A stretch of 44,273 nt of DNA. Source: Candidatus Rifleibacteriota bacterium. GTDB taxonomy: Bacteria; Muiribacteriota; Ozemobacteria; Ozemobacterales; Ozemobacteraceae. Shown in pieces: positions 17,211 to 24,970 of the stretch. Each line of letters opens with the position of its first letter. The stretch's first letter is position 1. The stretch spans positions 89,823-134,095 of the forward strand of contig JAAYNI010000080.1 of NCBI GenBank assembly GCA_012520995.1, given 5' to 3'. The translations under genes and the position numbers were made by a program. The notes under the pieces are model-generated. The model was given only the letters and a program-made list of their open reading frames with translations, made no database searches and had not been told where the DNA came from.

Positions 17211-18575
17211 ATGCTTTACTCTCTTGAAGAAATCATTGAAACCGTTAGCGCGGTAGGTGTTTCCACTTTTGATATACGCACCATAACCTGCGGCATAAAC
17301 ATCCTCAGTTGCGCCGATTCCGATGTAAAGAAATGCGCTCAGAAGGTCTACGACAAAGTCTCAAGAGTCGCAGCGGATTTGGTTCCCACAGCTAACAAAC
17401 TTGCAAAAAAATATGGCGTTCCTATAGTTAACAAGCGAGTTTCAGTAACTCCTGTCGCTCTTTTGGCCTCAAGCTTTGACACTCCAACCGCTCTGCCTAT
17501 AGCTGAAGCCTTGGATAAAGCCGCTAAAGAACTCGGTATCGACTATGTAGCCGGCTTTTCCGCTTTGGTTCAAAAAGGCATATCCAGAGGCGATCAGATT
17601 TTGATGAACTCAATAGCCGATGCGCTCTGCTCAACAGAACGAGTCTGCTCAAGCGTTAACATCGGCTCATCGCAAGCCGGTATCAACATGGACGCTGTCT
17701 ACAGAATGGCTGAAATAATCAAAGAAGCCGCCGAAAGAACAAAAGACACTGGCGGTTCCGCTTGCACCAAACTTGTAGTTTTCTGCAACGCTGTTGAAGA
17801 CAATCCGTTTATAGCTGGTTCATTTTTAGGAACAGGCGAAACGGAAGCTGTTCTCAATATAGGCATTTCCGGTCCGGGAGTTGTCAGAGCCGCTCTCGAA
17901 TCCGCAGGACCAGAACTGGATATGGGCAGCCTTTCTGAGTTAATCAAAAAAATAAGCTTCAAGATTACCAGAACCGGCGAACTGATAGGACGTGAAGCTT
18001 CAAAAATGATGAAACTGCCTTTCGGAATAATAGACCTTTCATTGGCTCCAACTCCAGCACAAGGCGATTCTATATCAGACATTCTGGAACTTATGGGTCT
18101 GGAAAGAACAGGTTGCCATGGCACTACAGCTGCCTTGGCTATGCTTAACGATGCCGTCAAAAAAGGCGGAATCATGGCAGCCACCTATGCAGGCGGCCTT
18201 TCAGGGGCCTTTATTCCTCTGACAGAAGACACAGGCATGTGCAGAGCAGCTGAAGAAGGCGCTCTGAACATACAAAAACTTGAAGCTATGACATGTGTCT
18301 GCTCAGTCGGTCTTGACATGGTCACAATCCCCGGTGACACTTCAGTAGATATAATCGCAGGCATTATTGCCGATGAAGCAGCTATAGGCATGGTTAACCA
18401 CAAGACTACCGCTTGCAGACTTATACCCGTACCTGGCAAAAAACCAGGCGATTATATTGATTTTGGCGGACTCCTGGGCGGCGGCCCAATAATTGAAGTG
18501 GGACGCCATTCACCTGGTGTCTTCGTGAAACGTGGCGGCAGAATTCCTGCTCCTATACACAGCTTTAAAAACTAG
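17211..18575 (+). CDS. UPF0210 / PFL family protein (DUF711)
   Basis: A 454-residue protein with GGAGGAG 8 bases before the ATG. Start and length match the UPF0210 family: EEIIETVSAVGVSTFDIRTITCGINILSCADSD, KRVSVTPVALLA, SALVQKGISRGDQ, LCSSTERVCSSVNIGSS (about 138-155), the glycine-rich FLGTGETEAVLNIGISGPGVV, and the C-terminal PGDTSVDIIAGIIADEAAIGMVNHKTTACRLIPVPGKKPGD ... GGLLGGGPI. The fold is related to pyruvate formate-lyase-like barrels in structural surveys, but no reaction is established and no glycyl radical motif is seen. It forms an operon with the ACT-domain gene, a conserved pairing. Cytoplasmic; function unknown. Confidence 0.92.
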   Translation: MLYSLEEIIETVSAVGVSTFDIRTITCGINILSCADSDVKKCAQKVYDKVSRVAADLVPTANKLAKKYGVPIVNKRVSVTPVALLASSFDTPTALPIAEALDKAAKELGIDYVAGFSALVQKGISRGDQILMNSIADALCSTERVCSSVNIGSSQAGINMDAVYRMAEIIKEAAERTKDTGGSACTKLVVFCNAVEDNPFIAGSFLGTGETEAVLNIGISGPGVVRAALESAGPELDMGSLSELIKKISFKITRTGELIGREASKMMKLPFGIIDLSLAPTPAQGDSISDILELMGLERTGCHGTTAALAMLNDAVKKGGIMAATYAGGLSGAFIPLTEDTGMCRAAEEGALNIQKLEAMTCVCSVGLDMVTIPGDTSVDIIAGIIADEAAIGMVNHKTTACRLIPVPGKKPGDYIDFGGLLGGGPIIEVGRHSPGVFVKRGGRIPAPIHSFKN

Positions 18576-18596
18576 CGCGACATGTAAAACTTTTTT

Positions 18597-18745
18597 CTAT
18601 CTACAGATGGACACAGATTCACACAGATGAGGGCAAAATCGGTCAAAAATTGCATTCTGCTAAAGCATAATCACAATTTTTGGCCTAGCCTCTGATTAAG
18701 GACAGACACCTAAGAACAGTGATGAGTGACGAGTTGAATACCGCA
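18597..18745. repeat. Intergenic repeats, including the second arm of a 39-base inverted repeat
   Basis: CTACAGATGGACACAGATTC with a further CACACAGATG lies at 18601-18630. At 18665-18703 is the reverse complement of 2348-2386 (36 of 39 bases identical, core CAAAAATTGTGATTATGC). A GTGATGAGTGACGAGTTGA repeat lies at 18719-18737. Confidence 0.7.
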
Positions 18746-18749
18746 CTAG

Positions 18750-18790
18750 AAAAAGAGCATTTATGCTTTGCATAATTGCTCTTTTTCTTT
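18750..18790 (+). terminator. Rho-independent terminator
   Basis: AAAAAGAGCA.TTATGC and GCATAA.TGCTCTTTTT form a long stem with a small TTT loop, ending in CTTTTTCTTT. It is placed to end the ACT/UPF0210 transcript and could act in both directions because the arms begin with A-runs. Confidence 0.8.
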
Positions 18791-18809
18791 AAGATCTGTC
18801 ATAATATAG

Positions 18810-19478
18810 ATGAAAGCTTATCGGAAGCTCTTAGACTTCGGTAAAGGCAAAAAAACTTTGAACACCAATTCTAAACAATTTAACTATCCGTTCGCCACAG
18901 GCCGCTCATCACTGGCTGTTAGGCTTTCCCGCCCTCCATTGCCTGCCAAAAGCTTCTTTTCTTTTGGAAGAAAAGCTTTCACAATGGTTGAAGCTGTAGC
19001 CGTGCTGGTTCTGGTAGCCATAGTGGCAACCACCGTTTTGCCTGCAGTAGATTCTTTCAACAGCACTGAATATGCCAAAGCAGACGCTTCCAAATTTATC
19101 AACTTGGTGCGCCTTATGAGATATACGGCTATAGAAGACAAAACTAGCATAAAACTGACACTGACATTCAGCAACAAGAGTTTTCTCAATATAGAACTCT
19201 CTGATCCTAATTCTGAATATAAAATAGAGGATTTTCTAGATGATCCTTATTTTTATGGAGACTTCACTGTAGATGATGCCAGAGATTACGATAAATTTAT
19301 AATTACCTTCTCAAAAAACGGTGAATTAGAGCTAAATCTAGATCTAAATAATACCACACCATATGGTTCTTTACCTTCATCAACTTTGCTTTTTAACTAT
19401 GGCAACTCTACCATAACCGCCCAAATCACTAAATATGGCATACTCTCTTCTGATCTCATATCAGAGCCTTCAAATTAG
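18810..19478 (+). CDS. Pseudopilin (GspH/FimT-like) with unusual long leader
   Basis: The type IV prepilin motif is clear: GRKAFTMVEAVAVLVLVAIVATTVLPAVDSF, with cleavage before Phe and Glu at mature position 5, followed by a single hydrophobic helix and a beta-rich C-terminal domain. The product would be cleaved by prepilin peptidase and assembled as a minor pseudopilin of a type II secretion or type IV pilus machine. The ATG start at 18810 gives a 57-residue leader and lacks a Shine-Dalgarno. A TTG at 18939 would give a normal 13-residue leader (MPAKSFFSFGRKA) but also has no clear ribosome site. Part of the long leader (18868-18917, NSKQFNYPFATGRSSLA) is encoded by intergenic repeat sequence, so the TTG start may be the real one. 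Cotranscribed with the next gene. Confidence 0.75.
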   Translation: MKAYRKLLDFGKGKKTLNTNSKQFNYPFATGRSSLAVRLSRPPLPAKSFFSFGRKAFTMVEAVAVLVLVAIVATTVLPAVDSFNSTEYAKADASKFINLVRLMRYTAIEDKTSIKLTLTFSNKSFLNIELSDPNSEYKIEDFLDDPYFYGDFTVDDARDYDKFIITFSKNGELELNLDLNNTTPYGSLPSSTLLFNYGNSTITAQITKYGILSSDLISEPSN

Positions 19479-19486
19479 GATTAGCT

Positions 19487-20050
19487 ATGAGAACAACAGC
19501 CTTTATAAACAATATGAATAAAAGAAACGCTTCTGCCGCTTTCATATTGATTGTCTTAATTTTTTCCGCTGTAGCAGCCGTCTCTGTTTCATATCTGAAT
19601 ACTTCAAGCACAGAACGAAAAATAACTGCTTCAAACGATAAAGTCACATTAGCCTTGGACACAGCATTATCTGGAGCCAACTTCTATTTAAATCAGCTGC
19701 AGCAAACTATTCCTGGAGGCAACACTGAACTTGCCGCTTTTCTTGGCAATTCACTCAGCTTTTACGATATAACCATAACCGATCCCGCACCTGCAAATAA
19801 ACTTACTACAGAGGGAAAGGGCAAGTTTATTTTAAATAAGCTTACTTCTTGGAAAAGTACAGAGTCAGAGAGCGGCGCTGACACTTTTGACTGGAACGAC
19901 ACACAAGGACGGCTGAATGTTACAGGCAACTGGCATTCTCCTGACGAAACAGAGGAAGCCTCAATAACTATCGAAGCTTATTTCAATGTAGACAGTAGAA
20001 GCCGCAGCTTGCACATAACTAAATGGGAAATCACAGAACCGCCACCTTAA
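19487..20050 (+). CDS. PilX-like pilus assembly protein
   Basis: A 187-residue protein starting 9 bases after the preceding pseudopilin, with AGGA 8 bases before its ATG. The N-terminus KRNASAAFILIVLIFSAVAAVSVSYLNTSSTERKITASN matches the N-terminal region of PilX-type minor pilins: a basic stretch, one hydrophobic helix and a polar S/T-E-K segment, without the Glu5 of classical pilins. The remainder, including NKLTSWKSTESESGADTFDW and a beta-rich end, has no motif I can name. Likely a minor component of the same pilus or secretion pseudopilus. Confidence 0.65.
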   Translation: MRTTAFINNMNKRNASAAFILIVLIFSAVAAVSVSYLNTSSTERKITASNDKVTLALDTALSGANFYLNQLQQTIPGGNTELAAFLGNSLSFYDITITDPAPANKLTTEGKGKFILNKLTSWKSTESESGADTFDWNDTQGRLNVTGNWHSPDETEEASITIEAYFNVDSRSRSLHITKWEITEPPP

Positions 20051-20121
20051 TAAATTAATAAGCATAAAAACATTTACCTTTTCCGTATATTCATCTACTC
20101 AAGGCTTTAAAATTCTTTCGC

Positions 20122-20144
20122 TTTTTTTCGTGTATTTCGTGTTT
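20122..20144 (+). repeat. TTTCGTGTATTTCGTG interspersed repeat
   Basis: TTTTTTCGTGTATTTCGTGT in the gap before the next gene. Related copies occur at about 25414-25447, 29640-29670, 29696-29727, 39478-39512, 39548-39572 and 41244-41270, always reading CGTGT on the plus strand. Confidence 0.7.
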
Positions 20145-20236
20145 CAAAATCATCTGCGGTTTCTCTTTCTTGCGATTTCGCCATTATAGATCTATTATAG
20201 GGTGGTATATCTGTCAGAATAAGGAGATTTCACCGC

Positions 20237-21043
20237 ATGAACGGCAAATCTTGTTTAAAAATAATTGGAATAGGCTGTTTTTCTATAGTTTTCTTGACTG
20301 CCGTAGGTCTTTTTGTTGCTTTCAAAAAAGGAAGCAACTTAACCCGTAATTTGGTCTCAGAACATATGGTTCCTGCTTTTGCAAATGTTGCAAAAGCGAC
20401 TTTCTTAGAACAAAACTCTGAATACGTCCAAAAACTGCAAACTGAGACAGAATCTATTAAATCAAGAATAGCAAAAGGAGAATTCAAGCTCCTAAACCTG
20501 ATGCTGATGAGCGGAATGGCATTCAGCGAAGATCTGCACGCGGACTCCAATGCAATTATTTTACTTTCGAGAGTAAAGAAGGCTATAGTCGAGAATCCCG
20601 CAATTCCTGAATCCGAAAAAAAGGCAAAAACTCTCTTATTGGATATGAGCTTTTTACGAACAGTCAAACTCGGGGCTTCAGACGAAATGAAATCTTTTCT
20701 TGAAGCTTTGGTTATGACTCCAATGTCCACTCCGAAAAAAGTTTCAAATCAAGATTCAGACAAAAAAGATCCTCCCGCAGCTCCAGGCAACACCATCCCA
20801 AATCTGGTTTGCAATAATGAAGTCTTTGCAAAGGCCAATTCTGAAGTAATCTTGAAAACTTTTGAGAAAGCTGAAAAAGACAATTCCCCTGACCTGGAGA
20901 AGGAAGTTTTGGAACTCTATAAATCAGATCCTGACTATTTTGCAAGAAAACTCTACGAAAGCCTTTCTGAGAGGTTAAATCTGCTCACCCAGGAGTTCAA
21001 AAAGGAAGAACACCGCCGAAAAATAGTGATTAGTGGACAGTGA
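20237..21043 (+). CDS. Membrane-anchored protein of unknown function
   Basis: A 268-residue protein with AAGGAG 13 bases before the ATG. One N-terminal transmembrane segment (LKIIGIGCFSIVFLTAVGLFVAF, residues 7-29) would anchor a mainly helical domain outside the cytoplasm. Residues 40-160 are helical and charged; a Pro/Asp/Lys-rich linker (STPKKVSNQDSDKKDPPAAP, about 162-181) separates a second helical region (EVILKTFEKAEKDNSPDLEKEVLELYK). No known motif found. The last residues VISGQ and the stop are encoded by GTGATTAGTGGACAGTGA (21026-21043), a copy of an intergenic repeat, so the natural C-terminus may have been replaced. It leads a cluster of membrane genes to 24970. Confidence 0.7.
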   Translation: MNGKSCLKIIGIGCFSIVFLTAVGLFVAFKKGSNLTRNLVSEHMVPAFANVAKATFLEQNSEYVQKLQTETESIKSRIAKGEFKLLNLMLMSGMAFSEDLHADSNAIILLSRVKKAIVENPAIPESEKKAKTLLLDMSFLRTVKLGASDEMKSFLEALVMTPMSTPKKVSNQDSDKKDPPAAPGNTIPNLVCNNEVFAKANSEVILKTFEKAEKDNSPDLEKEVLELYKSDPDYFARKLYESLSERLNLLTQEFKKEEHRRKIVISGQ

Positions 21044-21137
21044 ACAGACATCACCGACCACTCATCCGCAGCACAAAGTGTCCGTCCTTGCTATAAGAAT
21101 ATAAAAACAAATAAAATAAAAATAGGAAAGAAAAGGA

Positions 21138-21845
21138 ATGTTTAAAATTAATAAATTTACGGTTATCTTATTCTTCTTTACAGCTATGTTAATCAATTCA
21201 GACGAACTTCTTGCACAAGGCTTTGACAATAGCCTAAAAATCAATGTATTTGCCGTAGTTTCCCCCAACCTTGAAAATGCGGCAAAAGACGTTTCAGCCG
21301 ACCTTTATGACCGCGAAAACATAGAAACCTTCTACCTTCGCGGCTATCAGCTTCACTGCACTCTTTATATGACGAGATATCCTGAAGATGCAGCTGAAAA
21401 AGTAGAAAGATTCGTCAAGCTTCTTGCACAGAATAAGACTTCATTCCCAATAGAAACCTCCGGATTGGAAATCACCTCAGGCGACTGGTTCTTTTTGAAC
21501 ATAAAAACAAACCAAGAACTCCAAAGGCTTTGCGATGCGACTGTAAAACTCTTGGCTCACATGCGCCTTCCTTCTGATTATGTTCCAACATGGGCACAAA
21601 ATATGCCTGAAAAAGTAGAATGTATAACCAAATATGGCAGCCCGAATGTCTACAGCCAGTTTAATCCGCACCTGACTCTCTTAGCAAGCACCGATGGAGA
21701 AACTCTTAAAAGATTCTATTCAGCCGTTTCTCACAAATACTACAATCAGCCTCTAGCAGGAGAAGTAGTAGGGATTGGCTACGGAATAGCAGACAAAGAC
21801 GGACAAATGCTCAAACCGGAAAAAATCTTCATGTTCAAGAAATAG
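21138..21845 (+). CDS. Secreted 2H phosphoesterase-like protein
   Basis: A 235-residue protein with GGAAAG upstream of its ATG and a signal peptide (FTVILFFFTAMLINSDELLAQG, cleavage near residue 27). The mature part carries two HxT motifs about 105 residues apart: HCT (73-75 in YQLHCTLYM) and HLT (178-180 in NPHLTLLAS), each on a predicted beta strand. Paired HxT/S motifs with this spacing are the signature of 2H phosphoesterases such as LigT/ThpR (cyclic phosphodiesterase, RNA ligase-like), which open 2',3'-cyclic phosphates. Those enzymes are cytoplasmic as a rule; export is unusual. The stop codon is directly followed by the ATG of a FloA-like gene, linking it to that cluster. Substrate unknown. 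Confidence 0.7.
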   Translation: MFKINKFTVILFFFTAMLINSDELLAQGFDNSLKINVFAVVSPNLENAAKDVSADLYDRENIETFYLRGYQLHCTLYMTRYPEDAAEKVERFVKLLAQNKTSFPIETSGLEITSGDWFFLNIKTNQELQRLCDATVKLLAHMRLPSDYVPTWAQNMPEKVECITKYGSPNVYSQFNPHLTLLASTDGETLKRFYSAVSHKYYNQPLAGEVVGIGYGIADKDGQMLKPEKIFMFKK

Positions 21846-22178
21846 ATGGATCCTCTTGACTTTATATTCATTCTTCTCATCCTTGGGGCGCTTACAATAG
21901 TCATCGCAATTCTCCGATTCCACGGCCTATTGCCGATAGACACATTTGATGCTTGGCTTGCCGCAGCAGACAACCATATTGATATAAGTTTTCTCCAGCT
22001 TTTCTCTTTGAAATGGAATAATATTAATCCAAAAAAGATGGTAAATGCGCTCATAAAGCTTGTAAGAAATGGAAGCCTTATCAGCTATCATCATATTTTT
22101 TTCGATTATCTCTATTGCGGTCTTGCTGCGTTTCTTTCCAATCAGACTCTGGTTTACCGCTCGTCTTTCCGGTCTTAA
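21846..22178 (+). CDS. Truncated FloA-like protein, overlaps next gene
   Basis: A 110-residue frame whose ATG directly follows the stop of the 2H gene. An N-terminal hydrophobic segment (LDFIFILLILGALTIVIAIL) is followed by FDAWLAAADNHIDISFLQL and NNINPKKMVNALIKLVRNGSLIS, which align with LWFTARLSGLKISIVDL and RGINPKDIVMAAIALYKNGNYVS in the next gene. After that the similarity ends: the last 37 codons lie in a different frame over the start of the next FloA paralogue (overlap 22069-22178). This is either a decayed copy with a truncated end or a real short form like the one at 12437. The clean coupling to the 2H stop favours translation. Confidence 0.6.
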   Translation: MDPLDFIFILLILGALTIVIAILRFHGLLPIDTFDAWLAAADNHIDISFLQLFSLKWNNINPKKMVNALIKLVRNGSLISYHHIFFDYLYCGLAAFLSNQTLVYRSSFRS

Positions 22179-22737
22179 GATAAGTATTGTTGACCTCATC
22201 GGAATAAGAATTAGGGGCATCAATCCAAAAGACATTGTAATGGCTGCTATAGCCCTTTACAAAAACGGAAACTATGTATCTATTGATAAACTTGAAGCGC
22301 ACGCTTTGGCAGGCGGCAGCACAATGACAGTTGCCCAAGCTCTTATTGCCGCTCAAAAAGCAGGTATAAAACTCGACTTTAACAAAGCGGTATCTATTGA
22401 CTTGGCAGGAGTAGACGCTATGGACGCTGTCAATTATTGCACAAAGCCCCGCAACATAAAAACACCTCTGATAACAGCATGTTCAAAAAACGGCAAAGAG
22501 ATAAACGTTACAGCAGATATCACTGTGAAAGGCAATATTGACAGACTTATCGGCGGTGCAGACGAAGATACAGTTATTGCCAGAGCCTCAGAAGAGATAG
22601 TTGCGGCTATAGCTTCTACGGAATTACATGGAATTATATCGGTGAACTTCAACGAGGTTACAAAAATAATAGATATTTCAAAGATTGCTGCTGACAGCTG
22701 CGTAGATATCCTTTCTATTAAAATAACCGCGCACTAA
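22069..22737 (+). CDS. FloA paralogue lacking the C-terminal coiled coil
   Basis: A 222-residue protein starting inside the preceding frame with a poor ribosome site, so probably coupled. The N-terminus has a hydrophobic hairpin region (LSAIIIFFSIISIAVLLRFFPIRLWFTARLSGLKI), then the UPF0365 core: GIRIRGINPKDIVMAAIALYKNGNYVSIDKLEAHALAGGS, AAQKAGIKLDFNKAVSIDLAGVDAMDAVNYCTKPRNIKTPLI and ADITVKGNIDRLIGGADEDTVIARASEEIVAAI. It matches the neighbouring FloA throughout but stops after the PHB-like domain (DILSIKITAH), without the [17 protein letters not shown] coiled-coil tail. Likely a membrane-bound partner that could associate with full FloA. Confidence 0.85.
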   Translation: MEALSAIIIFFSIISIAVLLRFFPIRLWFTARLSGLKISIVDLIGIRIRGINPKDIVMAAIALYKNGNYVSIDKLEAHALAGGSTMTVAQALIAAQKAGIKLDFNKAVSIDLAGVDAMDAVNYCTKPRNIKTPLITACSKNGKEINVTADITVKGNIDRLIGGADEDTVIARASEEIVAAIASTELHGIISVNFNEVTKIIDISKIAADSCVDILSIKITAH

Positions 22738-22846
22738 GCCCTAACCCCTACTCCCTTATTTTTATACTTGCTTCTTGTACCGATTGAGTGGTAGACTCTA
22801 GAAGTCTGCTGGATCCAGACCAAATTTATTTGAGGGGTTGGTTTTT

Positions 22847-23815
22847 ATGTTGCAAATATTACTGCCTTTCCTGCTATTTATTGCAGTTGTAGTCGTTGTT
22901 GTATTCATGCGTTTCTTCCCGATCGGACTCTGGCTTTCCGCCAAACTTTCTGGTCTTAAAGTAGGAATTTTTGACCTTTTCGGAATGAGAATCCGAGGCG
23001 TTGCGCCTGAAAAAATCATATTGCCGGCTATAATGCTTTACAAGAGCGGCAACTATGTGAGCATAAATCAACTTGAATCCCACGCTTTGGCAGGCGGCAG
23101 CGTAATGAACGTTGCTCAAGCTCTCATCGCCGCCCAGAAAGCCGGTCTTAAACTGGATTTCCAAAAAGCCACAAGTATCGACTTGGCAGGAAGAGACGTT
23201 CTTGACGCAGTCAGACTCTGTGTTAAACCACGTGTTATACAGACTCCCCTTGTATCCGCTATGGCTAAAAACGGCATTCAAGTTAAAGCCATTGCGCTTG
23301 TAACTGTTAAAGCCAACATCGACAGAATCGTCGGCGGCGCGGGTGAAGACACAATTCTTGCCAGAGTAGGTGAAGGTATTGTTACAACCATAGGTTCAGC
23401 CGAATCTCATGAAGTAATACTTGAAAACCCCGACAGCATTTCCAGAACTATTCAGAGCAAAGGTCTGGACGCAAGTACAGGCTTTGAAATTCTTTCCATA
23501 GATATTGCTGACGTTGACATAGGCGAAAACATAGGCGCAAAACTTCAGATTGACCAAGCAGACGCTGACATGAAAATCGCCAGAGCCAAAGCTTCTGAAA
23601 GACGTGCTATGGCCGAAGCCAAAGAGCAGGAAATGAAAGCTTACGAACAGGAAATGAAAGCCAAACTCGTAGAATCTGAAGCTGAAATTCCACGTGCTAT
23701 TTCAGAAGCCCTTGAATCAGGCAACATGGGTATACTTGACTATTACACCTTGAAGAATATCAACTCCGATACCGAAATGAGACAATCTTTCTCATCAGGA
23801 ATCTCACCTAACTGA
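22847..23815 (+). CDS. floA: Flotillin-like protein FloA
   Basis: The start is the ATG at 22847 with GAGGGG about 8 bases upstream; a TTG 9 bases earlier is in frame. The 322-residue product has the full FloA (UPF0365) layout: a membrane hairpin ([36 protein letters not shown]), the conserved region [11 protein letters not shown] ... [14 protein letters not shown], a PHB-like domain ([37 protein letters not shown]), and a coiled coil rich in Ala, Glu and Lys ([46 protein letters not shown]). FloA forms membrane microdomains that organise signalling and secretion proteins. It follows shorter FloA paralogues in tandem. The 109-base leader contains the palindrome CTGGATCCAG (22809-22818). Confidence 0.93.
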   Translation: MLQILLPFLLFIAVVVVVVFMRFFPIGLWLSAKLSGLKVGIFDLFGMRIRGVAPEKIILPAIMLYKSGNYVSINQLESHALAGGSVMNVAQALIAAQKAGLKLDFQKATSIDLAGRDVLDAVRLCVKPRVIQTPLVSAMAKNGIQVKAIALVTVKANIDRIVGGAGEDTILARVGEGIVTTIGSAESHEVILENPDSISRTIQSKGLDASTGFEILSIDIADVDIGENIGAKLQIDQADADMKIARAKASERRAMAEAKEQEMKAYEQEMKAKLVESEAEIPRAISEALESGNMGILDYYTLKNINSDTEMRQSFSSGISPN

Positions 23816-23831
23816 GTATAATTTATAAAAA

Positions 23832-23867
23832 CCGATTCGGGCAGACTGAAAAGCCTTGCCCGTTCGG
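23832..23867 (+). promoter_or_regulatory. GC-rich hairpin between floA and the next gene
   Basis: CCGA..CGGGCA (23832-23843) pairs with TGCCCG.TCGG (23857-23867). There is no T-run after it, so it is more likely a processing or stability hairpin, or a weak terminator, than a full intrinsic terminator. Confidence 0.45.
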
Positions 23868-23881
23868 CTAAGGGAAATAAA

Positions 23882-24364
23882 ATGGCAACTATTCAAGAAC
23901 TTCTGGATTTAGGCTTCTCTCCTGAAGAAGCAAAAGATGTCATCGCCCTTATGGGCGGCAATGTTCCCCCCCCTGCAAAACAACCCCAACCCAGACCTTC
24001 ACAGCCAAGACAACAACCCAGGCAGCAACAACAGCCTAGACAGCAGAGTCGTCAGCAACAACCCAGGCAACGCTCCAGACCTACCTCTTTCGGCGAATGG
24101 AGACAAAACTCCGACAGAGAAAGCAAGGAGAAAGCCGAACAGCAACCTAAAGAAGCCAGAGAAAAAGCTATAGCACAACAGCGGGAAGCTCAAGCCAAAA
24201 AGCTGGAAGAACAGAAAAAAGCTTCTCAAGCCAAAAAAGCTTCCTTCCCGATAAAGGGATTCAACCCCGCTCAAGCTTTCCTTTTCAACGAAATAATGCA
24301 AAGATACGACTTGAACAGAATTTACAGCCGTATTCCAAACTTTTCCATAAAGAAAAAGAAATAG
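23882..24364 (+). CDS. Q/P/R-rich protein with UBA-like N-terminus
   Basis: A 160-residue protein with AAGGG about 7 bases upstream. The first 27 residues (TIQELLDLGFSPEEAKDVIALMG) look like a small three-helix UBA/TS-N-type domain, including the LGF turn. Residues 35-70 are a low-complexity Gln/Pro/Arg tract (repeats of PRQQ), then a charged coiled-coil-like stretch (ESKEKAEQQPKEAREKAIAQQREAQAKKLEEQ, 79-110). The C-terminus has a hydrophobic patch (GFNPAQAFLFNEIMQRYDLNRIYSRIP). There is no signal or membrane segment. It follows floA by 66 bases in the same direction, so it may be a cytoplasmic partner of the membrane scaffold. Function unknown; I do not recognise a family. Confidence 0.7.
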   Translation: MATIQELLDLGFSPEEAKDVIALMGGNVPPPAKQPQPRPSQPRQQPRQQQQPRQQSRQQQPRQRSRPTSFGEWRQNSDRESKEKAEQQPKEAREKAIAQQREAQAKKLEEQKKASQAKKASFPIKGFNPAQAFLFNEIMQRYDLNRIYSRIPNFSIKKKK

Positions 24365-24379
24365 TCCCTTAATTTATAA

Positions 24380-24970
24380 ATGAGTAAGTTTCCCGACAAG
24401 GTCAGATTTCTGTATAGATTTCCGGCCGTTTTTTTTATAGGCCTGTTCTTTCCTCTCTTAAAAATACTTGGAGAATCAGATTTTTCTGAAAACGGTCTGC
24501 CTATTTGTGTAGCAAGAGACAAAGGTTTTTTCTCTCTGCTCCTCTACTTTAAAGCCTACAAAAAACCGCCCGTTGCGGTTTTCGCATCCAAAGAAAGCAA
24601 ACTATTTAAAGCTCTCTCAAAGAGAAATCTGCCAGCTATTTCTCTGGATTTTTCTAATACTGCAGAAGCAGAAACACATCTCAGAGAAATCATAGACAGC
24701 GGCGAAGAAATATTGATCCTTCTCCCTGAATCCGCACCTGAAACAGAATCAGATCTTTTCTCTCTTCTAGAAGAATATTTTACTGGCGACTATATTTGTT
24801 CTGCTATGGAAATACCGCAAAAGCTTCTTTCCTGCCGAATACCTAAAGTAATGCCTCTTTACATTCTGATACTCACGCCTTTTGCAAGAGACGATTCAAT
24901 GCTTTTTCTCTCCCTAACGGAGGATATACTAGCAGCTGCTGCTGACAAGACTCACCCGCGGATATTCTAG
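24380..24970 (+). CDS. Acyltransferase-like protein lacking the HX4D motif
   Basis: A 196-residue protein, 15 bases after the previous stop, without a visible Shine-Dalgarno. A hydrophobic N-terminal segment (LYRFPAVFFIGLFFPLLKIL) is followed by a layout like PlsC/LPLAT enzymes: LPICVARDKGFFSLLLYFKAYKKPPVAVFASKESKLFKAL corresponds to the N-H-x-S-x-x-D block and the following basic stretch, and SGEEILILLPESAPE matches the G..V.IFPEGTRS block. The catalytic His and Asp of HX4D are absent (ARDKGFF), so it would be inactive as an acyltransferase. The resemblance is weak and by eye. It closes the membrane-gene cluster that starts at 20237. Alternative: an unrelated small membrane protein. Confidence 0.5.
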   Translation: MSKFPDKVRFLYRFPAVFFIGLFFPLLKILGESDFSENGLPICVARDKGFFSLLLYFKAYKKPPVAVFASKESKLFKALSKRNLPAISLDFSNTAEAETHLREIIDSGEEILILLPESAPETESDLFSLLEEYFTGDYICSAMEIPQKLLSCRIPKVMPLYILILTPFARDDSMLFLSLTEDILAAAADKTHPRIF

